Positions 53,723 to 63,176 of a stretch of 64,000 bases of DNA are shown here, in pieces (positions within the stretch are counted from its first letter, which is position 1; every line of letters begins with the position of its first letter). Source of the DNA: Bacteroidaceae bacterium (GTDB lineage: Bacteria > Bacteroidota > Bacteroidia > Bacteroidales > Bacteroidaceae); assembly GCA_017560125.1 (NCBI GenBank), contig JAFYOS010000027.1, forward strand, positions 34,472 through 98,471, given 5' to 3'. The notes beneath the pieces are model-generated. The model saw nothing but the letters and a program-made list of their open reading frames with translations, was not told the DNA's origin and searched no databases. A program made the position numbers and the translations under genes.

Positions 53723-54037
53723 ATGGACGAAAAATTTCAGTTGGAACAAAAGATAGTGTCAATGCTCAGAACCGTTTACGACCCTGAGATACCTGTTGAC
53801 ATTTATGAACTAGGACTAATATATCGCATTGAGGTGAAGGACGAGGGTCTCGTCGAGATTGATATGACGCTCACCGCGCCCAACTGCCCCGCAGCCGATT
53901 TTATGATGGAGGATGTGAGACAGAAGGTGGAGTCTATTTCCGGTGTCACCAAGCTCGATTTGAACCTGGTGTTTGAGCCCGAGTGGAGCCAGGATCTCAT
54001 GAGCGAAGAGGCTAAGCTGGAGCTGGGATTCCTTTAA
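53723..54037 (+). CDS. DUF59/MIP18-family iron-sulfur assembly factor
   Basis: A 104-residue protein with the DUF59 pattern VYDPEIPVDIYELGLIY and the conserved Cys in LTAPNCPAADFM. Relatives (SufT, PaaD, MIP18) aid Fe-S cluster maturation. It lies 2 bases after radC and 17 before lpxH, so it is co-transcribed, but the neighbours give no clue to its client. Confidence 0.92.
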   Translation: MDEKFQLEQKIVSMLRTVYDPEIPVDIYELGLIYRIEVKDEGLVEIDMTLTAPNCPAADFMMEDVRQKVESISGVTKLDLNLVFEPEWSQDLMSEEAKLELGFL

Positions 54038-54054
54038 CCCGCGCACGAAGAACC

Positions 54055-54819
54055 ATGAAGAATAAAGTATATTTCATTTCCGATGCCCATCTGGGCTCGT
54101 GGGCTATAGAGCATCGTCGCACGCACGAAAGACGCCTTGTGTCGTTCCTTAATAAAATAAAGGACGATGCGGCGGCTGTTTATATGCTTGGCGATATGTT
54201 CGATTTTTGGTACGAGTACAAGAATGTGGTGCCCAAGGGCTTTACCCGTTTCCTGGGTAAGATTTCCGAGCTCACGGACAATGGTACCGAGGTTCATTTC
54301 TTCCCCGGCAACCACGACCTTTGGTGCAAGGACTACTTCGAGAAGGAGTGTGGCATGATAGTGCATCGCGAGCCGCAGTTGGCCGAGATAAACGGCAGGG
54401 AGTTCTTCCTTGCCCATGGCGATGAATTTACCGATGAATCGCACTTTGCAGTTCTTCGTTCCATTTTCCACAGCCCCCTGTTGCAGAGGCTTTTTTCGTG
54501 GCTTGTTCATCCCCGTTGGTCGTTGAGCTTTGGTCATGGTTGGGCTGCGCACAGCATGCGTAAGCACAAGCTGAATGGCGATATTCCCTTCCGCGGCGTC
54601 GAGAATGAGTCGTGCATGCGCTATGCTCGCAAATATCTTGCCAAGCATGCTTCGGTCGATTGCTTTATATTCGGTCATCGCCATTGCGATGCCGATGTAC
54701 AGCTCACCGACACTTCGCGTTGCATCATCCTTGGCGATTGGATTACCGAATTCACTTATGTCGAGTATGACGGCAGCGAGATTCGTGTAAAGAAATTTAT
54801 CGAGGGCGAAAATTGTTAG
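54055..54819 (+). CDS. lpxH: UDP-2,3-diacylglucosamine diphosphatase-like phosphoesterase
   Basis: A 254-residue metallophosphoesterase. Metal-binding motifs are visible: SDAHLGS (D, H), LGDMFDFW (D), PGNHDLW (N, H), LAHGDEF and FIFGHRHCD. Sequence and length match LpxH, which hydrolyses UDP-2,3-diacylglucosamine to lipid X in lipid A synthesis at the membrane. Last gene of the efp-GT2-radC-DUF59-lpxH run; a bidirectional terminator follows. Confidence 0.9.
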   Translation: MKNKVYFISDAHLGSWAIEHRRTHERRLVSFLNKIKDDAAAVYMLGDMFDFWYEYKNVVPKGFTRFLGKISELTDNGTEVHFFPGNHDLWCKDYFEKECGMIVHREPQLAEINGREFFLAHGDEFTDESHFAVLRSIFHSPLLQRLFSWLVHPRWSLSFGHGWAAHSMRKHKLNGDIPFRGVENESCMRYARKYLAKHASVDCFIFGHRHCDADVQLTDTSRCIILGDWITEFTYVEYDGSEIRVKKFIEGENC

Positions 54820-54863
54820 CCCGCTAGCGTGTTCGCTCTTTCGCGTGCGAACATATATATAAT

Positions 54864-54894
54864 AAATGAGCTGCACCATTGGTGCAGCTCATTT
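54864..54894. terminator. Bidirectional terminator between lpxH and ackA
   Basis: A perfect 15-base-pair palindrome (AAATGAGCTGCACCA and complement), with A and T at the ends, between converging genes. Confidence 0.88.
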
Positions 54895-54915
54895 CGTTTC
54901 TATTGTAGGGACTAT

Positions 54916-56115
54916 TTACTTCGCCGAAATGATTTCGTATGTGTCCGATGCAATCATCAGCTCCTCGTCTGTGGGAACGAGTACTACCTTCACCTTAGAA
55001 GCGTCGCTTGAGAGAATTGCCTCTTCGCCGCGAATCTTGTTTCTTTCGGGGTCGAGCTCGATACCGAGGAATTCGAGGCCTTCGAGAACTGCTGCGCGGC
55101 AATTAATCTGGTTCTCGCCTACACCGCCTGCAAATACGATGATGTCAACACCGCCCATTGCAGCAGCGTATGCACCGATGTATTTCTTGATGCGGTAGTA
55201 GTACATGGTGTTGGCAAGCTTAGCACGGTAGTTGCCCTCTTTCTCTGCTGCATCTACTTCGCGCATATCAGATGAAACGCCAGAAACGCCGAGTACGCCC
55301 GATTTCTTGTTCAAAAGGTCTGAAAGGCCTTTGCTGTCGAGCTGCAATTTGTCCATGATGAACGAAATTGCTCCGGGATCGATGTCACCACTGCGTGTAC
55401 CCATCATCAAGCCCTCGAGGGGTGTGAGGCCCATTGTGGTATCAACGCACTTGCCGTTCTTAACGGCTGCGATTGAACCGCCGTTACCAATGTGGCAGGT
55501 GATGATTTTCTGCTCCTCGGGGTTTACGCCCAATATCTCGCATACGCGCTTCGAAATATATCTGTGCGATGTTCCGTGGAAGCCGTAGCGTCTTACACCG
55601 TAATTTTCGTACAATTCATAGGGTACTGCATACATGTAAGCGTAGTCGGGCAGTGTCTGGTGGAACGATGTGTCGAACACGCCTACCTGGGGCATGTCGG
55701 GAGCAATGTCCTTAACAGCATTAACGCCCTTGATGTTTGCGGGGTTGTGGAGGGGTGCAAGGTCTGTGCAGGCTATGAATGTTTCCATAACCTCGTCGTC
55801 GAGAAGCACCGATTTGTTGAACTTCTCGCCGCCATGTACCATGCGGTGACCTACGGCGTCAATCTCGTTGATTGATTTTACTACTCCATACTCCTCGCCG
55901 GTGAGCACGCTGAAAATGAAGCGTACACCTGTTGTGTGCTCGGGAATATCTTTGTTGAGAGTGATCTTTTCTCCGTCGGGCAATGTCAGTTTAAGGAACG
56001 AGCCCTCGAGACCGATTTTCTCAATGCCACCTTTTGCGAGTACTGCCTTTGTCTCCATATCGAACAACTGGTATTTGATAGAAGAGCTTCCGCAGTTCAA
56101 TACAAGTATTTTCAT
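54916..56115 (-). CDS. ackA: Acetate kinase
   Basis: A 399-residue kinase starting MKILVLNCGSSSIKYQLFD. Family motifs include the active-site Arg/His region GHRMVHGGEKF, TSFHQTLPDY, and GIGNGGSIAA-like HIGNGGSIAAVKNG. It makes acetate and ATP from acetyl phosphate in the cytoplasm. It is 21 bases downstream of pta, so the pair is an operon. Confidence 0.97.
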   Translation of the reverse strand: MKILVLNCGSSSIKYQLFDMETKAVLAKGGIEKIGLEGSFLKLTLPDGEKITLNKDIPEHTTGVRFIFSVLTGEEYGVVKSINEIDAVGHRMVHGGEKFNKSVLLDDEVMETFIACTDLAPLHNPANIKGVNAVKDIAPDMPQVGVFDTSFHQTLPDYAYMYAVPYELYENYGVRRYGFHGTSHRYISKRVCEILGVNPEEQKIITCHIGNGGSIAAVKNGKCVDTTMGLTPLEGLMMGTRSGDIDPGAISFIMDKLQLDSKGLSDLLNKKSGVLGVSGVSSDMREVDAAEKEGNYRAKLANTMYYYRIKKYIGAYAAAMGGVDIIVFAGGVGENQINCRAAVLEGLEFLGIELDPERNKIRGEEAILSSDASKVKVVLVPTDEELMIASDTYEIISAK

Positions 56116-56136
56116 AATGTATCTGTGTTTCTTTGT

Positions 56137-57150
56137 TTATTTATTTTTTGCAGCGATAGCCTGGTTGGCTGTGATGGCAATCATCTTGTAAACGTCGTCG
56201 ATTGAGCAACCGCGTGAAAGGTCGTTAACGGGGCATGCGATACCCTGGAGCACAGGACCGATGGCTGTGGCACCACCAAGGCGCTCAACCAATTTGTAAC
56301 CGATGTTACCTGCCTGGAGGTCGGGGAATACAAGTACGTTTGCTTTACCTGCAACGGGTGAGCCGGGAGCCTTGCTTGCACCTACGAAGGGTACGAGAGC
56401 TGCGTCGGCCTGCAATTCGCCGTCGAGTGAAATAGAGGGGTCGAGCTCTTTTGCGAGCTTTGTAGCCTCGGCAACCTTGTCAACGAGCTCGTGCTTGGCA
56501 GAGCCTTTTGTCGAGAAGCTGAGCATAGCAACGCGGGGCTCTTCGAAGCCTGCGATAGCCTTTGCTGTAGCTGCTGTGCACACTGCAATCTGTGACAACT
56601 GGTTGGCATCGGGATTGGGGGTTACTGCAACGTCGGCAACGAAGAGTACTCCGTCCTCGCCATATTCTTTTGCATTGGTTATCATGAGCATTGCGCCCGA
56701 TACGCATGAAATGCCCGGAGTAGTCTTGATAATCTGAAGTGCGGGACGCAATACGTTACCGGTGGTGTTGAGCGCGCCGGCTACCTGACCGTCTGCATCG
56801 CCAGCCTTGATGATAAGGCAACCGAGGTAGAGGGGATTGCGTGTGAGCTTCTGTGCCTCTTCAATTGTAAGGCCTTTTGCTTTTCTCAGCTCGAAAAGAA
56901 GGTTAGAATACTTTTCGAAGTCGGGGTTGTCTTCGGGGTCAATGATGATGGCGTTCTTGATGTTTGCGAGCTCGAATTTCTCGGCGAGTGCAAATATCTC
57001 GGCCTTGTTGCCCAGAAGAATGATTTCTGCTATACCATCGGCAATTGCTTTGTCTGCCGCTTTGAGTGTACGCTCTTCCGTTCCTTCGGGAAGAACAATG
57101 CGCTGTTTGTTCTCACATGCGCGTGCAATAAGTTTGCTTATAACATCCAT
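56137..57150 (-). CDS. pta: Phosphate acetyltransferase
   Basis: A 337-residue enzyme of the short class, without the N-terminal regulatory domain of the E. coli type. It starts MDVISKLIARACENKQRIVLPEGTEE and carries GELQADAALVPFVGASKAPGS and LVFPDLQAGNIGYKLVERL. It converts acetyl-CoA and phosphate to acetyl phosphate for AckA. Alternative: phosphate butyryltransferase, less likely given the adjacent ackA. Confidence 0.96.
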   Translation of the reverse strand: MDVISKLIARACENKQRIVLPEGTEERTLKAADKAIADGIAEIILLGNKAEIFALAEKFELANIKNAIIIDPEDNPDFEKYSNLLFELRKAKGLTIEEAQKLTRNPLYLGCLIIKAGDADGQVAGALNTTGNVLRPALQIIKTTPGISCVSGAMLMITNAKEYGEDGVLFVADVAVTPNPDANQLSQIAVCTAATAKAIAGFEEPRVAMLSFSTKGSAKHELVDKVAEATKLAKELDPSISLDGELQADAALVPFVGASKAPGSPVAGKANVLVFPDLQAGNIGYKLVERLGGATAIGPVLQGIACPVNDLSRGCSIDDVYKMIAITANQAIAAKNK

Positions 57151-57248
57151 AGATTAAAAATTTGCTTTAAAAGAGAGTTTTTGGATGGCATAAACGGTGG
57201 AAACTGATATGTCGTTATGCTCTCTTTTGGGGTTCCTTATATTTACTG

Positions 57249-57256
57249 CAAAGATA
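57249..57256 (-). promoter_or_regulatory. -7 element for pta-ackA
   Basis: TATCTTTG on the minus strand, 98 bases before the pta start. The -33 region has no clear TTG. Confidence 0.5.
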
Positions 57257-57338
57257 CTTTATTTTTGCGTAACAGCCATAACATAGTTCTTTGTTTATTC
57301 TCTTTTTCGCATATTATTTCCGAAACTGCTGTTTTCTT

Positions 57339-57369
57339 TTGCTATAATGGCTCTTTTGCGCTATCTTCG
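57339..57369 (+). promoter_or_regulatory. Promoter for the small lipoprotein gene
   Basis: TTG at 57339-57341, a 20-base spacer, then TATCTTCG at 57362-57369; the ATG at 57392 is 22 bases on. It rules out the earlier in-frame ATG at 57347. Confidence 0.78.
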
Positions 57370-57391
57370 TGCCGTTTTAATAAATATAGTC

Positions 57392-57832
57392 ATGAAAAAT
57401 TTACGATATTTTTTCTTGTTGCCGGCCATGGTGCTTGTCGCACTCGTTTCGTGCAACGGCGGCAATAAATTTGCAGTAGCACCGTCGCAGGTGGCGCTTG
57501 AGCTTTACAACGGACTCACCTCGGGCAATGTTGAGGCTGTTACCGGAAATATTCATTTCGAGGATTCGCTCGATTACAATCTGTTTCGCGATTATTTCAA
57601 GATGGCGGTGGCTTCGGACGACTACAAAGAGCGCACTAAGGATTTCAAATCGAACTACAAGGTGGTGTCCGAGAAAATCGATGGCGATGTGGCCATTGTT
57701 GCTCTCGAAGGCGTGGGTCCCTTGGGTAATAACCTGAAGATAAACGTAAGGCTCGTTGCTGTCAACGGCTCATGGAGGGTCGATGGCAACCATGGCGTCT
57801 TCCACGGCGACTTCTCCGAAGAGGGCGAGTAG
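57392..57832 (+). CDS. Small lipoprotein, DUF4878/NTF2-like
   Basis: A 146-residue lipoprotein (MKNLRYFFLLPAMVLVALVSC; Cys21). The mature part has a helix-then-sheet pattern (PSQVALELYNGLTSGNVEAV, then VSEKIDGDVAIVALEGVG and VNGSWRVDGNHGVFHG) like DUF4878 and other NTF2-like lipoproteins of Bacteroidota. A ligand-binding envelope role is typical of the fold, but the ligand is unknown. A monocistronic unit with its own promoter and terminator. Confidence 0.82.
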   Translation: MKNLRYFFLLPAMVLVALVSCNGGNKFAVAPSQVALELYNGLTSGNVEAVTGNIHFEDSLDYNLFRDYFKMAVASDDYKERTKDFKSNYKVVSEKIDGDVAIVALEGVGPLGNNLKINVRLVAVNGSWRVDGNHGVFHGDFSEEGE

Positions 57833-57856
57833 GCATGCAGCTTTCCTAACATAGCG

Positions 57857-57900
57857 ATAAACAAAAATGGCGTGTGATATCACACGCCATTTTTGTTTAT
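57857..57900. terminator. Bidirectional terminator between the lipoprotein and hisS
   Basis: A fully palindromic 44-base sequence centred on TGATATCA with A-run and T-run edges, between converging genes. Confidence 0.93.
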
Positions 57901-57914
57901 ATAGGGTTGTTATG

Positions 57915-59279
57915 CTATTTTGTAAGCAATTGGGCAAGCTCGTCGGTTGTCAACTGCTTCTGCTCGCCGCTGTTCATATCCTTTACGGCGATGGTGCCGT
58001 TCTCCATCTCGGATTCGCCGATGATGGCTACATAGGGTATGTTGTGGCTGTTGGCATATCCCATCTGCTTCTTCATTTTGCCTGCCTCGGGGTATATCTC
58101 GGCCGATACACCGCTGCGGCGCAGTGCATTCATGATGCCAAGGCTGTGTGCCGCCTCTTTGTCGCCGAAATTCACGAAAAGCACCTGGGTATTTATGATT
58201 GAATCCTCGGGATAGAGGTTCAACTGGTTCATTACATCGTAGATGCGGTCGGCACCGAACGATATTCCCACACCCGATGTTCCGTCCATGCCGAATACGC
58301 CGGTGAGGTTGTCGTAGCGTCCTCCGCCGCTGATGCTGCCGATGGCTACATCGAGTGCTTTCACTTCGAAGATGGCGCCGGTGTAGTAGTTCAAGCCGCG
58401 AGCGAGTGTAAGGTCGAGCTCCACTTCGCTGTTCACCTGGAGCGCAGCCACGGTATCGAGTATGAAGCTAATCTCCTCGACGCCCTTTTCGCCGGTTGCG
58501 TTGCCCTTGAGCACCTCGGCAATGGTAGCGAGCTTCTCTTTATTGTTGCCCTGTGCCTGCAGGATGGGCAGCAGCTTCTCGATGGATGCCTCGGTGATGC
58601 CCTTCTCCTTGAGCTCGGCAATTACGCCGTCGAGCCCTATCTTGTCGAGCTTGTCGATGGCGATGGTTATGTCGATTATCTTTTCGGGCTCGCCAATGAC
58701 CTCGGCAATGCCGGCAAGTATTTTGCGGTTGTTTATCTTGATGGCTACTCTTATCTTCAGCTGTGTGAACACGTGGTCGATGAGCTGTACGAGCTCAACC
58801 TCGTTCAGCAGCGAGTCACTTCCGATGACGTCGGCGTCGCACTGATAGAATTCGCGGTAGCGTCCTTTCTGGGGACGGTCGGCACGCCACACGGGCTGTA
58901 TCTGGTAGCGTTTGAAGGGGAATACAATGTCGTTGCGGTGCATCACCACGTAGCGTGCGAAGGGCACGGTGAGGTCGTATCTCAATCCTTTCTCGCAGAA
59001 CTTCGAAGCCAACTTCTGTGCGTTGCGGCTAAGCAGCTCCTCGTCGGTTATTCCGTTGAAGTAGTCGCCCGAGTTCTGTATCTTGAACAGGAGCTTGTCG
59101 CCCTCCTCGCCATATTTACCCATGAGTGTGGTAAGGTTCTCCATGGCGGGAGTCTCTATCTGTTGGAAACCGAACAGGTGGAATGCGCGGCGTATTGTAT
59201 CGAATATGTAGTTTCTTTTGGACATCTCGATGGGCGAGAAGTCACGTGTTCCCTTTGGTATTGATGGTTTTGCTGCCAT
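57915..59279 (-). CDS. hisS: Histidyl-tRNA synthetase
   Basis: A 454-residue class II synthetase starting [19 protein letters not shown]. Motif 2 is [20 protein letters not shown]-like ([18 protein letters not shown]), the histidine-binding motifs are [10 protein letters not shown] and GGRYDNL, and the C-terminal anticodon domain follows. The length is standard. It is 4 bases downstream of the YugP gene. Confidence 0.97.
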   Translation of the reverse strand: MAAKPSIPKGTRDFSPIEMSKRNYIFDTIRRAFHLFGFQQIETPAMENLTTLMGKYGEEGDKLLFKIQNSGDYFNGITDEELLSRNAQKLASKFCEKGLRYDLTVPFARYVVMHRNDIVFPFKRYQIQPVWRADRPQKGRYREFYQCDADVIGSDSLLNEVELVQLIDHVFTQLKIRVAIKINNRKILAGIAEVIGEPEKIIDITIAIDKLDKIGLDGVIAELKEKGITEASIEKLLPILQAQGNNKEKLATIAEVLKGNATGEKGVEEISFILDTVAALQVNSEVELDLTLARGLNYYTGAIFEVKALDVAIGSISGGGRYDNLTGVFGMDGTSGVGISFGADRIYDVMNQLNLYPEDSIINTQVLFVNFGDKEAAHSLGIMNALRRSGVSAEIYPEAGKMKKQMGYANSHNIPYVAIIGESEMENGTIAVKDMNSGEQKQLTTDELAQLLTK

Positions 59280-59283
59280 GTTC

Positions 59284-59967
59284 TTAATCTCTGCTTCTTG
59301 TGTATATTAGTATATAGTAAACGAGTGTGGCAAGTGACGATAGCGCTGCCACAACGTATGTATAGGCTGCCGAGCGCAATGCGTCGGTTGCCTGCGAATG
59401 GTTTCTGATGTTGGTTACACCTGCCGATGTGAGCCATGCGAGTGCACGTCGGCTGGCGTCAATCTCCACAGGCAGTGTTACGAAGCTGAACAGCGTGGTC
59501 GATGCGAAAAGCACGATGCCACCCAGCAGTATCTGCGGAAACGACTGTATGGTGATGATGCCCAAAAGCAATATCCACGACATCCACGACGACGCGAATG
59601 ACACGAATGGCACAAGCGCCGAGCGCATCTTCAGCGGGGCATAGGCGTGTGCATGCTGTATGGCGTGACCGCATTCGTGTGCTGCTACTGCCGCAGCTGC
59701 TATGCTACACGAATTATACACCCCTTCGCTCAGGTTTACTGTGTTGTTGGTGGGGTTGTAGTGGTCGGTGAGCGTTCCAGGGGTGCTTGTAACCTTGACG
59801 TCGTAAATGCCGTTGTCGTGCAGCATTTTCAAAGCAATGTCGCGACCTGTCATGCCGTTGTCGAGCGGCATCTTGGAATATTTCTTGAACTTGCTCTGCA
59901 GATTGGCCTGTACAATGTAGCTTATTATTGCAATGCCAATGAATAGAATAAAATATCCTGTGTTCAT
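59284..59967 (-). CDS. YugP-type zinc metallopeptidase (membrane)
   Basis: A 227-residue membrane protein with an N-terminal TM helix, the zinc motif [15 protein letters not shown] (HExxH-like, at about residue 95), and two further hydrophobic segments. It matches the neutral zinc metallopeptidase family 2 (YugP). Substrate unknown. Its stop is 4 bases before hisS. Confidence 0.9.
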   Translation of the reverse strand: MNTGYFILFIGIAIISYIVQANLQSKFKKYSKMPLDNGMTGRDIALKMLHDNGIYDVKVTSTPGTLTDHYNPTNNTVNLSEGVYNSCSIAAAAVAAHECGHAIQHAHAYAPLKMRSALVPFVSFASSWMSWILLLGIITIQSFPQILLGGIVLFASTTLFSFVTLPVEIDASRRALAWLTSAGVTNIRNHSQATDALRSAAYTYVVAALSSLATLVYYILIYTRSRD

Positions 59968-60047
59968 AATTGTGGTCGTTTTATTTATAACAGTCCCAAA
60001 TTACAAAGGTTTTCTCTTTGATAATTCGGGACCGTATAGATGATTTG

Positions 60048-60080
60048 CGTCGGCGTGCCAAGGGGTGGGCACGTGCGACG
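60048..60080. other. GC-rich hairpin after purA
   Basis: CGTCG.CGTGCC pairs with GGCACG..CGACG, with small bulges, just beyond the purA stop. The T-run (60081-60085) is on the plus-strand side, so as a purA terminator it is not classical. Confidence 0.4.
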
Positions 60081-60083
60081 TTT

Positions 60084-61352
60084 TTAGATGTTGCGTGTAA
60101 TGGTCTGATCTCTGTCAGGGCCGATAGAGACATACTTAACGGGTACGCCAAGCTCTTTCTCGAGGAACTTGATGTAGTTGATGAATGCCTCGGGAAGGTC
60201 TTCCTCCTTGGTAATCTTGGTCATGTCGCACTGCCATCCGGGAATCTCGGTGTAAACGGGCTCCACGTCGTCGATGCTGTAGGGGAAGTGTGTGATGGTC
60301 TCGCCGTTTTGCTTGTATGCCACGCATGCCTTAATTGTGGGGAACTCGTCGAGTACGTCGCTCTTCATCAGGATAAGGTGTGTAACACCGTTTATCATGA
60401 TGGTGTACTTGAGCGCTACAAGGTCAATCCATCCGCAACGACGCTCACGGCCTGTTACAGCGCCATATTCGTGGCCTCTGTCGCGCATGATGCTACCGGT
60501 CTCGTCGAAGAGCTCTGTGGGGAAGGGACCTGCGCCTACGCGTGTGCAGTATGCCTTTGTGATACCATATACGTTACCAATTCTGTTGGGTGCCACGCCC
60601 AGTCCGGTACATGCGCCGGCACATACTGTGTTCGACGATGTTACGAAGGGGTAGCTTCCGAAGTCGATGTCGAGCATGCTGCCCTGTGCGCCCTCGCAAA
60701 GGATGCTCTTGCCCTCTGCAATAAGGTCGTTTATCATCTGCTCGCTGTCGATGAGGCGGAACTCCTTAAGGTACTCGATTGCCGAGAGCCACTCCTTCTC
60801 CATCTCGGTGATGTCATAGGTGTAGTTCATGCTTGCGAGTATCTGCTCGTGACGTGCTTTTGCCTTGGCATATTTGTTCTCGAAATCGTCGAGGATGTCG
60901 CCTACTCGCAGACCGTTGCGGCTTATCTTGTCGGTGTAGGTGGGGCCGATACCCTTACCGGTTGTTCCTACCTTGGCGTCGCCTTTGGCTGCTTCGTATG
61001 CTGCGTCGAGTACGCGGCATGTGGGCAATATCAAGTGGGCCTTCTTCGAGATGAAAAGGTTTTTCTTGAGGTCGTATCCTGCCTTCTCGAGGTCAACTGC
61101 CTCGGCTTTGAAGAGCGAGGGGTCGAGCACTACGCCGTTGCCGATGATGTTGAGCTGACCACCCTGGAAAATACCCGAGGGGATTGAACGCAATACGAAT
61201 TTCTTGCCACCGAACTCCAATGTGTGTCCTGCGTTGGGGCCGCCCTGGAAGCGTGCTACAACATCATACTGGGGGGTAAGTACATCAACGATTTTGCCTT
61301 TACCCTCGTCGCCCCACTGGAGACCTAAAAGTACGTCTATATTTTTTTTCAT
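60084..61352 (-). CDS. purA: Adenylosuccinate synthetase
   Basis: A 422-residue GTP-dependent enzyme of purine synthesis (IMP + Asp to adenylosuccinate). It starts MKKNIDVLLGLQWGDEGKGK, the classical signature, followed by GGPNAGHTL, a second signature GIGPTYTDKISRNG, and VGAGPFPTEL. Length standard. Its start is 4 bases after the Fur gene stop. Confidence 0.97.
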   Translation of the reverse strand: MKKNIDVLLGLQWGDEGKGKIVDVLTPQYDVVARFQGGPNAGHTLEFGGKKFVLRSIPSGIFQGGQLNIIGNGVVLDPSLFKAEAVDLEKAGYDLKKNLFISKKAHLILPTCRVLDAAYEAAKGDAKVGTTGKGIGPTYTDKISRNGLRVGDILDDFENKYAKAKARHEQILASMNYTYDITEMEKEWLSAIEYLKEFRLIDSEQMINDLIAEGKSILCEGAQGSMLDIDFGSYPFVTSSNTVCAGACTGLGVAPNRIGNVYGITKAYCTRVGAGPFPTELFDETGSIMRDRGHEYGAVTGRERRCGWIDLVALKYTIMINGVTHLILMKSDVLDEFPTIKACVAYKQNGETITHFPYSIDDVEPVYTEIPGWQCDMTKITKEEDLPEAFINYIKFLEKELGVPVKYVSIGPDRDQTITRNI

Positions 61353-61356
61353 GGTT

Positions 61357-61830
61357 TTAATTGTTTTTACCTGTTTTTCTCTGTCTGCGTCTTGCTGCCT
61401 GATGGCATTTGTTGCATAGTCCGTAGATATATAGCGAGTAGTGTGTTAAATGAAATTTCTTTATTCCCTGTACTAATATTTCTTTAAAATCGGGTATTGT
61501 GGTTTCGGTAATCTTTGCGCATTTTGTGCATATCAGGTGGCACTTCTCGTTGTTGAAACATTTCTCGTATCTCGATTTGTTTCCGAACTGGTGGTGTGTC
61601 ACAAGATTTGCGTTTATCAACAGCGTGATGGTGTTGTATATTGTCGCACGGCTTACGCGAAACTTTTTAACCTCCATGTGCTTCAGAAGGGTTTCTATAT
61701 CGAAACTGCCTTCTATCGAATAGATCATATTCAGGATTCTGTACCTTTCGGGTGTGCATCGCAGCTTGTTTTCTTTCAAATATTCGGTAAGCATCTGCGA
61801 AACCGGTGACTCTGTAAGGCTCTTTTCCAT
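61357..61830 (-). CDS. Fur-family transcriptional regulator
   Basis: A 157-residue protein with an N-terminal winged helix (RCTPERYRILNMIYS, then VSRATIYNTITLLINANL) and a C-terminal dimerisation domain with two structural zinc Cys pairs (CTKC and CNKC). Fur, PerR and Zur cannot be told apart here. The start at 61830 (MEKSLTESPV) is chosen because the -7 box at 61851 excludes the longer form. Four bases before purA, so they are likely co-transcribed. Confidence 0.9.
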   Translation of the reverse strand: MEKSLTESPVSQMLTEYLKENKLRCTPERYRILNMIYSIEGSFDIETLLKHMEVKKFRVSRATIYNTITLLINANLVTHHQFGNKSRYEKCFNNEKCHLICTKCAKITETTIPDFKEILVQGIKKFHLTHYSLYIYGLCNKCHQAARRRQRKTGKNN

Positions 61831-61850
61831 ACTATGAACTATTGCACACA

Positions 61851-61858
61851 CAAAGTTA
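61851..61858 (-). promoter_or_regulatory. -7 element for the Fur gene
   Basis: TAACTTTG on the minus strand, 20 bases before the chosen start. No TTG is seen at the -33 distance. Confidence 0.55.
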
Positions 61859-61922
61859 CGTCTTTTTTATCATTCTTGTATAATAAAATGTCTAAATTTA
61901 TTGGAGTCACATTTAATTTATC

Positions 61923-62591
61923 CTAAAATTCCGAAATATTTTCGAGTATATGGCTGAGCGAATTCTCTTTTCCATCTTTTTTGCTTGCCAATATGCCGCC
62001 TATCTTGCCTACGAGGCTGCTGTCGTTGTCCATGTATTTCACAAGCGAGGTGTATGCTGCGTTGCGGGTGGGCTGGCTTGCTGTGCTCTCTTGGGCGAAG
62101 ATGTCGCACACGGCCTGTGCATATGTGGCGGTGTCGCTCTCGTTGAACTGCTCGCCGCTTCTCAGCAGGTGCGACAGGGTGGTGTATCCGCAGTATTTGT
62201 ATGTGTCGCTCTCGTGGGTTATCCATCGAAGGCAATGCTCCTTGGCGTTTGCGAGGCTTTTCAGCAGGGTGCGGCACAGGTGGTCTGATATTTCGGTGAA
62301 GGGCGACTCGGCTATCCATTTTTCGGCCTCCTCGATGCTCAGCCCCTCTGTGGGGTAAAGAAATATGGCAAGCAGTTTGCACTCGCGTATGTTTGCCTGC
62401 CACAGTTCCTGGGCAAGGGCGCGCTCTTGGGCGTATTGTGATGCTAATTCCTTGAGCCTCGGTATTTCAACCCCGAAATTTATTTTGTAGTTCAGTCCCT
62501 GACGACGTTGCAGGGTGGATACCACGCCGTTCATGGCGAGCCTAAGCTTTTTTTTAATTTCTTTTATCGTTTCGTGTAGTTCTTCGTTCAT
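61923..62591 (-). CDS. AlkD-like DNA alkylation repair protein
   Basis: A 222-residue all-helical protein, starting MNEELHETIKEIKKKLRLAM. It has the pattern of AlkD-type HEAT repeats: LNYKINFGVEIPRLKELASQ (DNA-facing segment), NIRECKLLAIFLYPTEGLS and the following alternating helices. AlkD-type glycosylases remove bulky alkylated bases. The start at 62591 is preferred to a longer in-frame extension to 62678. Function at the level of enzyme activity is inferred. Confidence 0.75.
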   Translation of the reverse strand: MNEELHETIKEIKKKLRLAMNGVVSTLQRRQGLNYKINFGVEIPRLKELASQYAQERALAQELWQANIRECKLLAIFLYPTEGLSIEEAEKWIAESPFTEISDHLCRTLLKSLANAKEHCLRWITHESDTYKYCGYTTLSHLLRSGEQFNESDTATYAQAVCDIFAQESTASQPTRNAAYTSLVKYMDNDSSLVGKIGGILASKKDGKENSLSHILENISEF

Positions 62592-62732
62592 GGCAATTGT
62601 ATGATTGCTGTCTAAATAGCGCGCTGTCGGTGCACTGTGGTTTTGGTAATATTTCTTTACTTTTTGCGTTTGGGGCAAAACAAATGAGCCCTCGGGCCCA
62701 TTTGTCTGTCTGTTTATATTTTTTTGTTGTTG

Positions 62733-63176
62733 CTATTTTTTCTTGAAATTTCTTTTTCTATAGCTGTTGGGTGTCTCTTTCATTATTCTGTAGAATGCGG
62801 CATAGAACGATTGTCTGTTGGCAAATCCGACTGCGACGCTTATTTCTTCGATTGTTTCGTCGGCGTATCTCTTATCGACCATGCGGTGCAAAGCCTCTTT
62901 TATGCGGTATTCGTTGAGCAGACACGAGAAATTCATGTTGAATCGCGAGTTTATTACTGCCGAAACGTAGCGCGTATTTGTCTGTAGCTCTTTGGCCAGG
63001 TCTTTTGCAGAATATGAAGGATCTCTGTATTTCTTATTTACAACGATGATATTCAGTATTTTATCGAATAGCTCGTCGGCCAATTCGGCACGAATGAGAG
63101 AGCGGTATGCAGCCTGTTTTTCGCTCTTTTCTTTTACGTTGTATGGTTGGCTTTTTTCTTTACATTCGTCGTTCAT
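62733..63176 (-). CDS. Short AraC-type HTH protein
   Basis: A 147-residue protein. Residues about 45-140 are an AraC/XylS DNA-binding domain: first HTH SAKDLAKELQTNTRYVSAVIN, second HTH TIEEISVAVGFANRQSFYAAF, ending FYRIMKETPNSYRKR. The N-terminal 45 residues are charged and carry no sensor domain or membrane segment, unlike long hybrid regulators of Bacteroidota. It is probably a stand-alone regulator; target unknown. Confidence 0.85.
   Translation of the reverse strand: MNDECKEKSQPYNVKEKSEKQAAYRSLIRAELADELFDKILNIIVVNKKYRDPSYSAKDLAKELQTNTRYVSAVINSRFNMNFSCLLNEYRIKEALHRMVDKRYADETIEEISVAVGFANRQSFYAAFYRIMKETPNSYRKRNFKKK

Noticed and set aside
61852-61920. Longer N terminus for the Fur protein (start at 61851)
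   Set aside because: It abuts the -7 box at 61851-61858, so the transcript would start after that codon.
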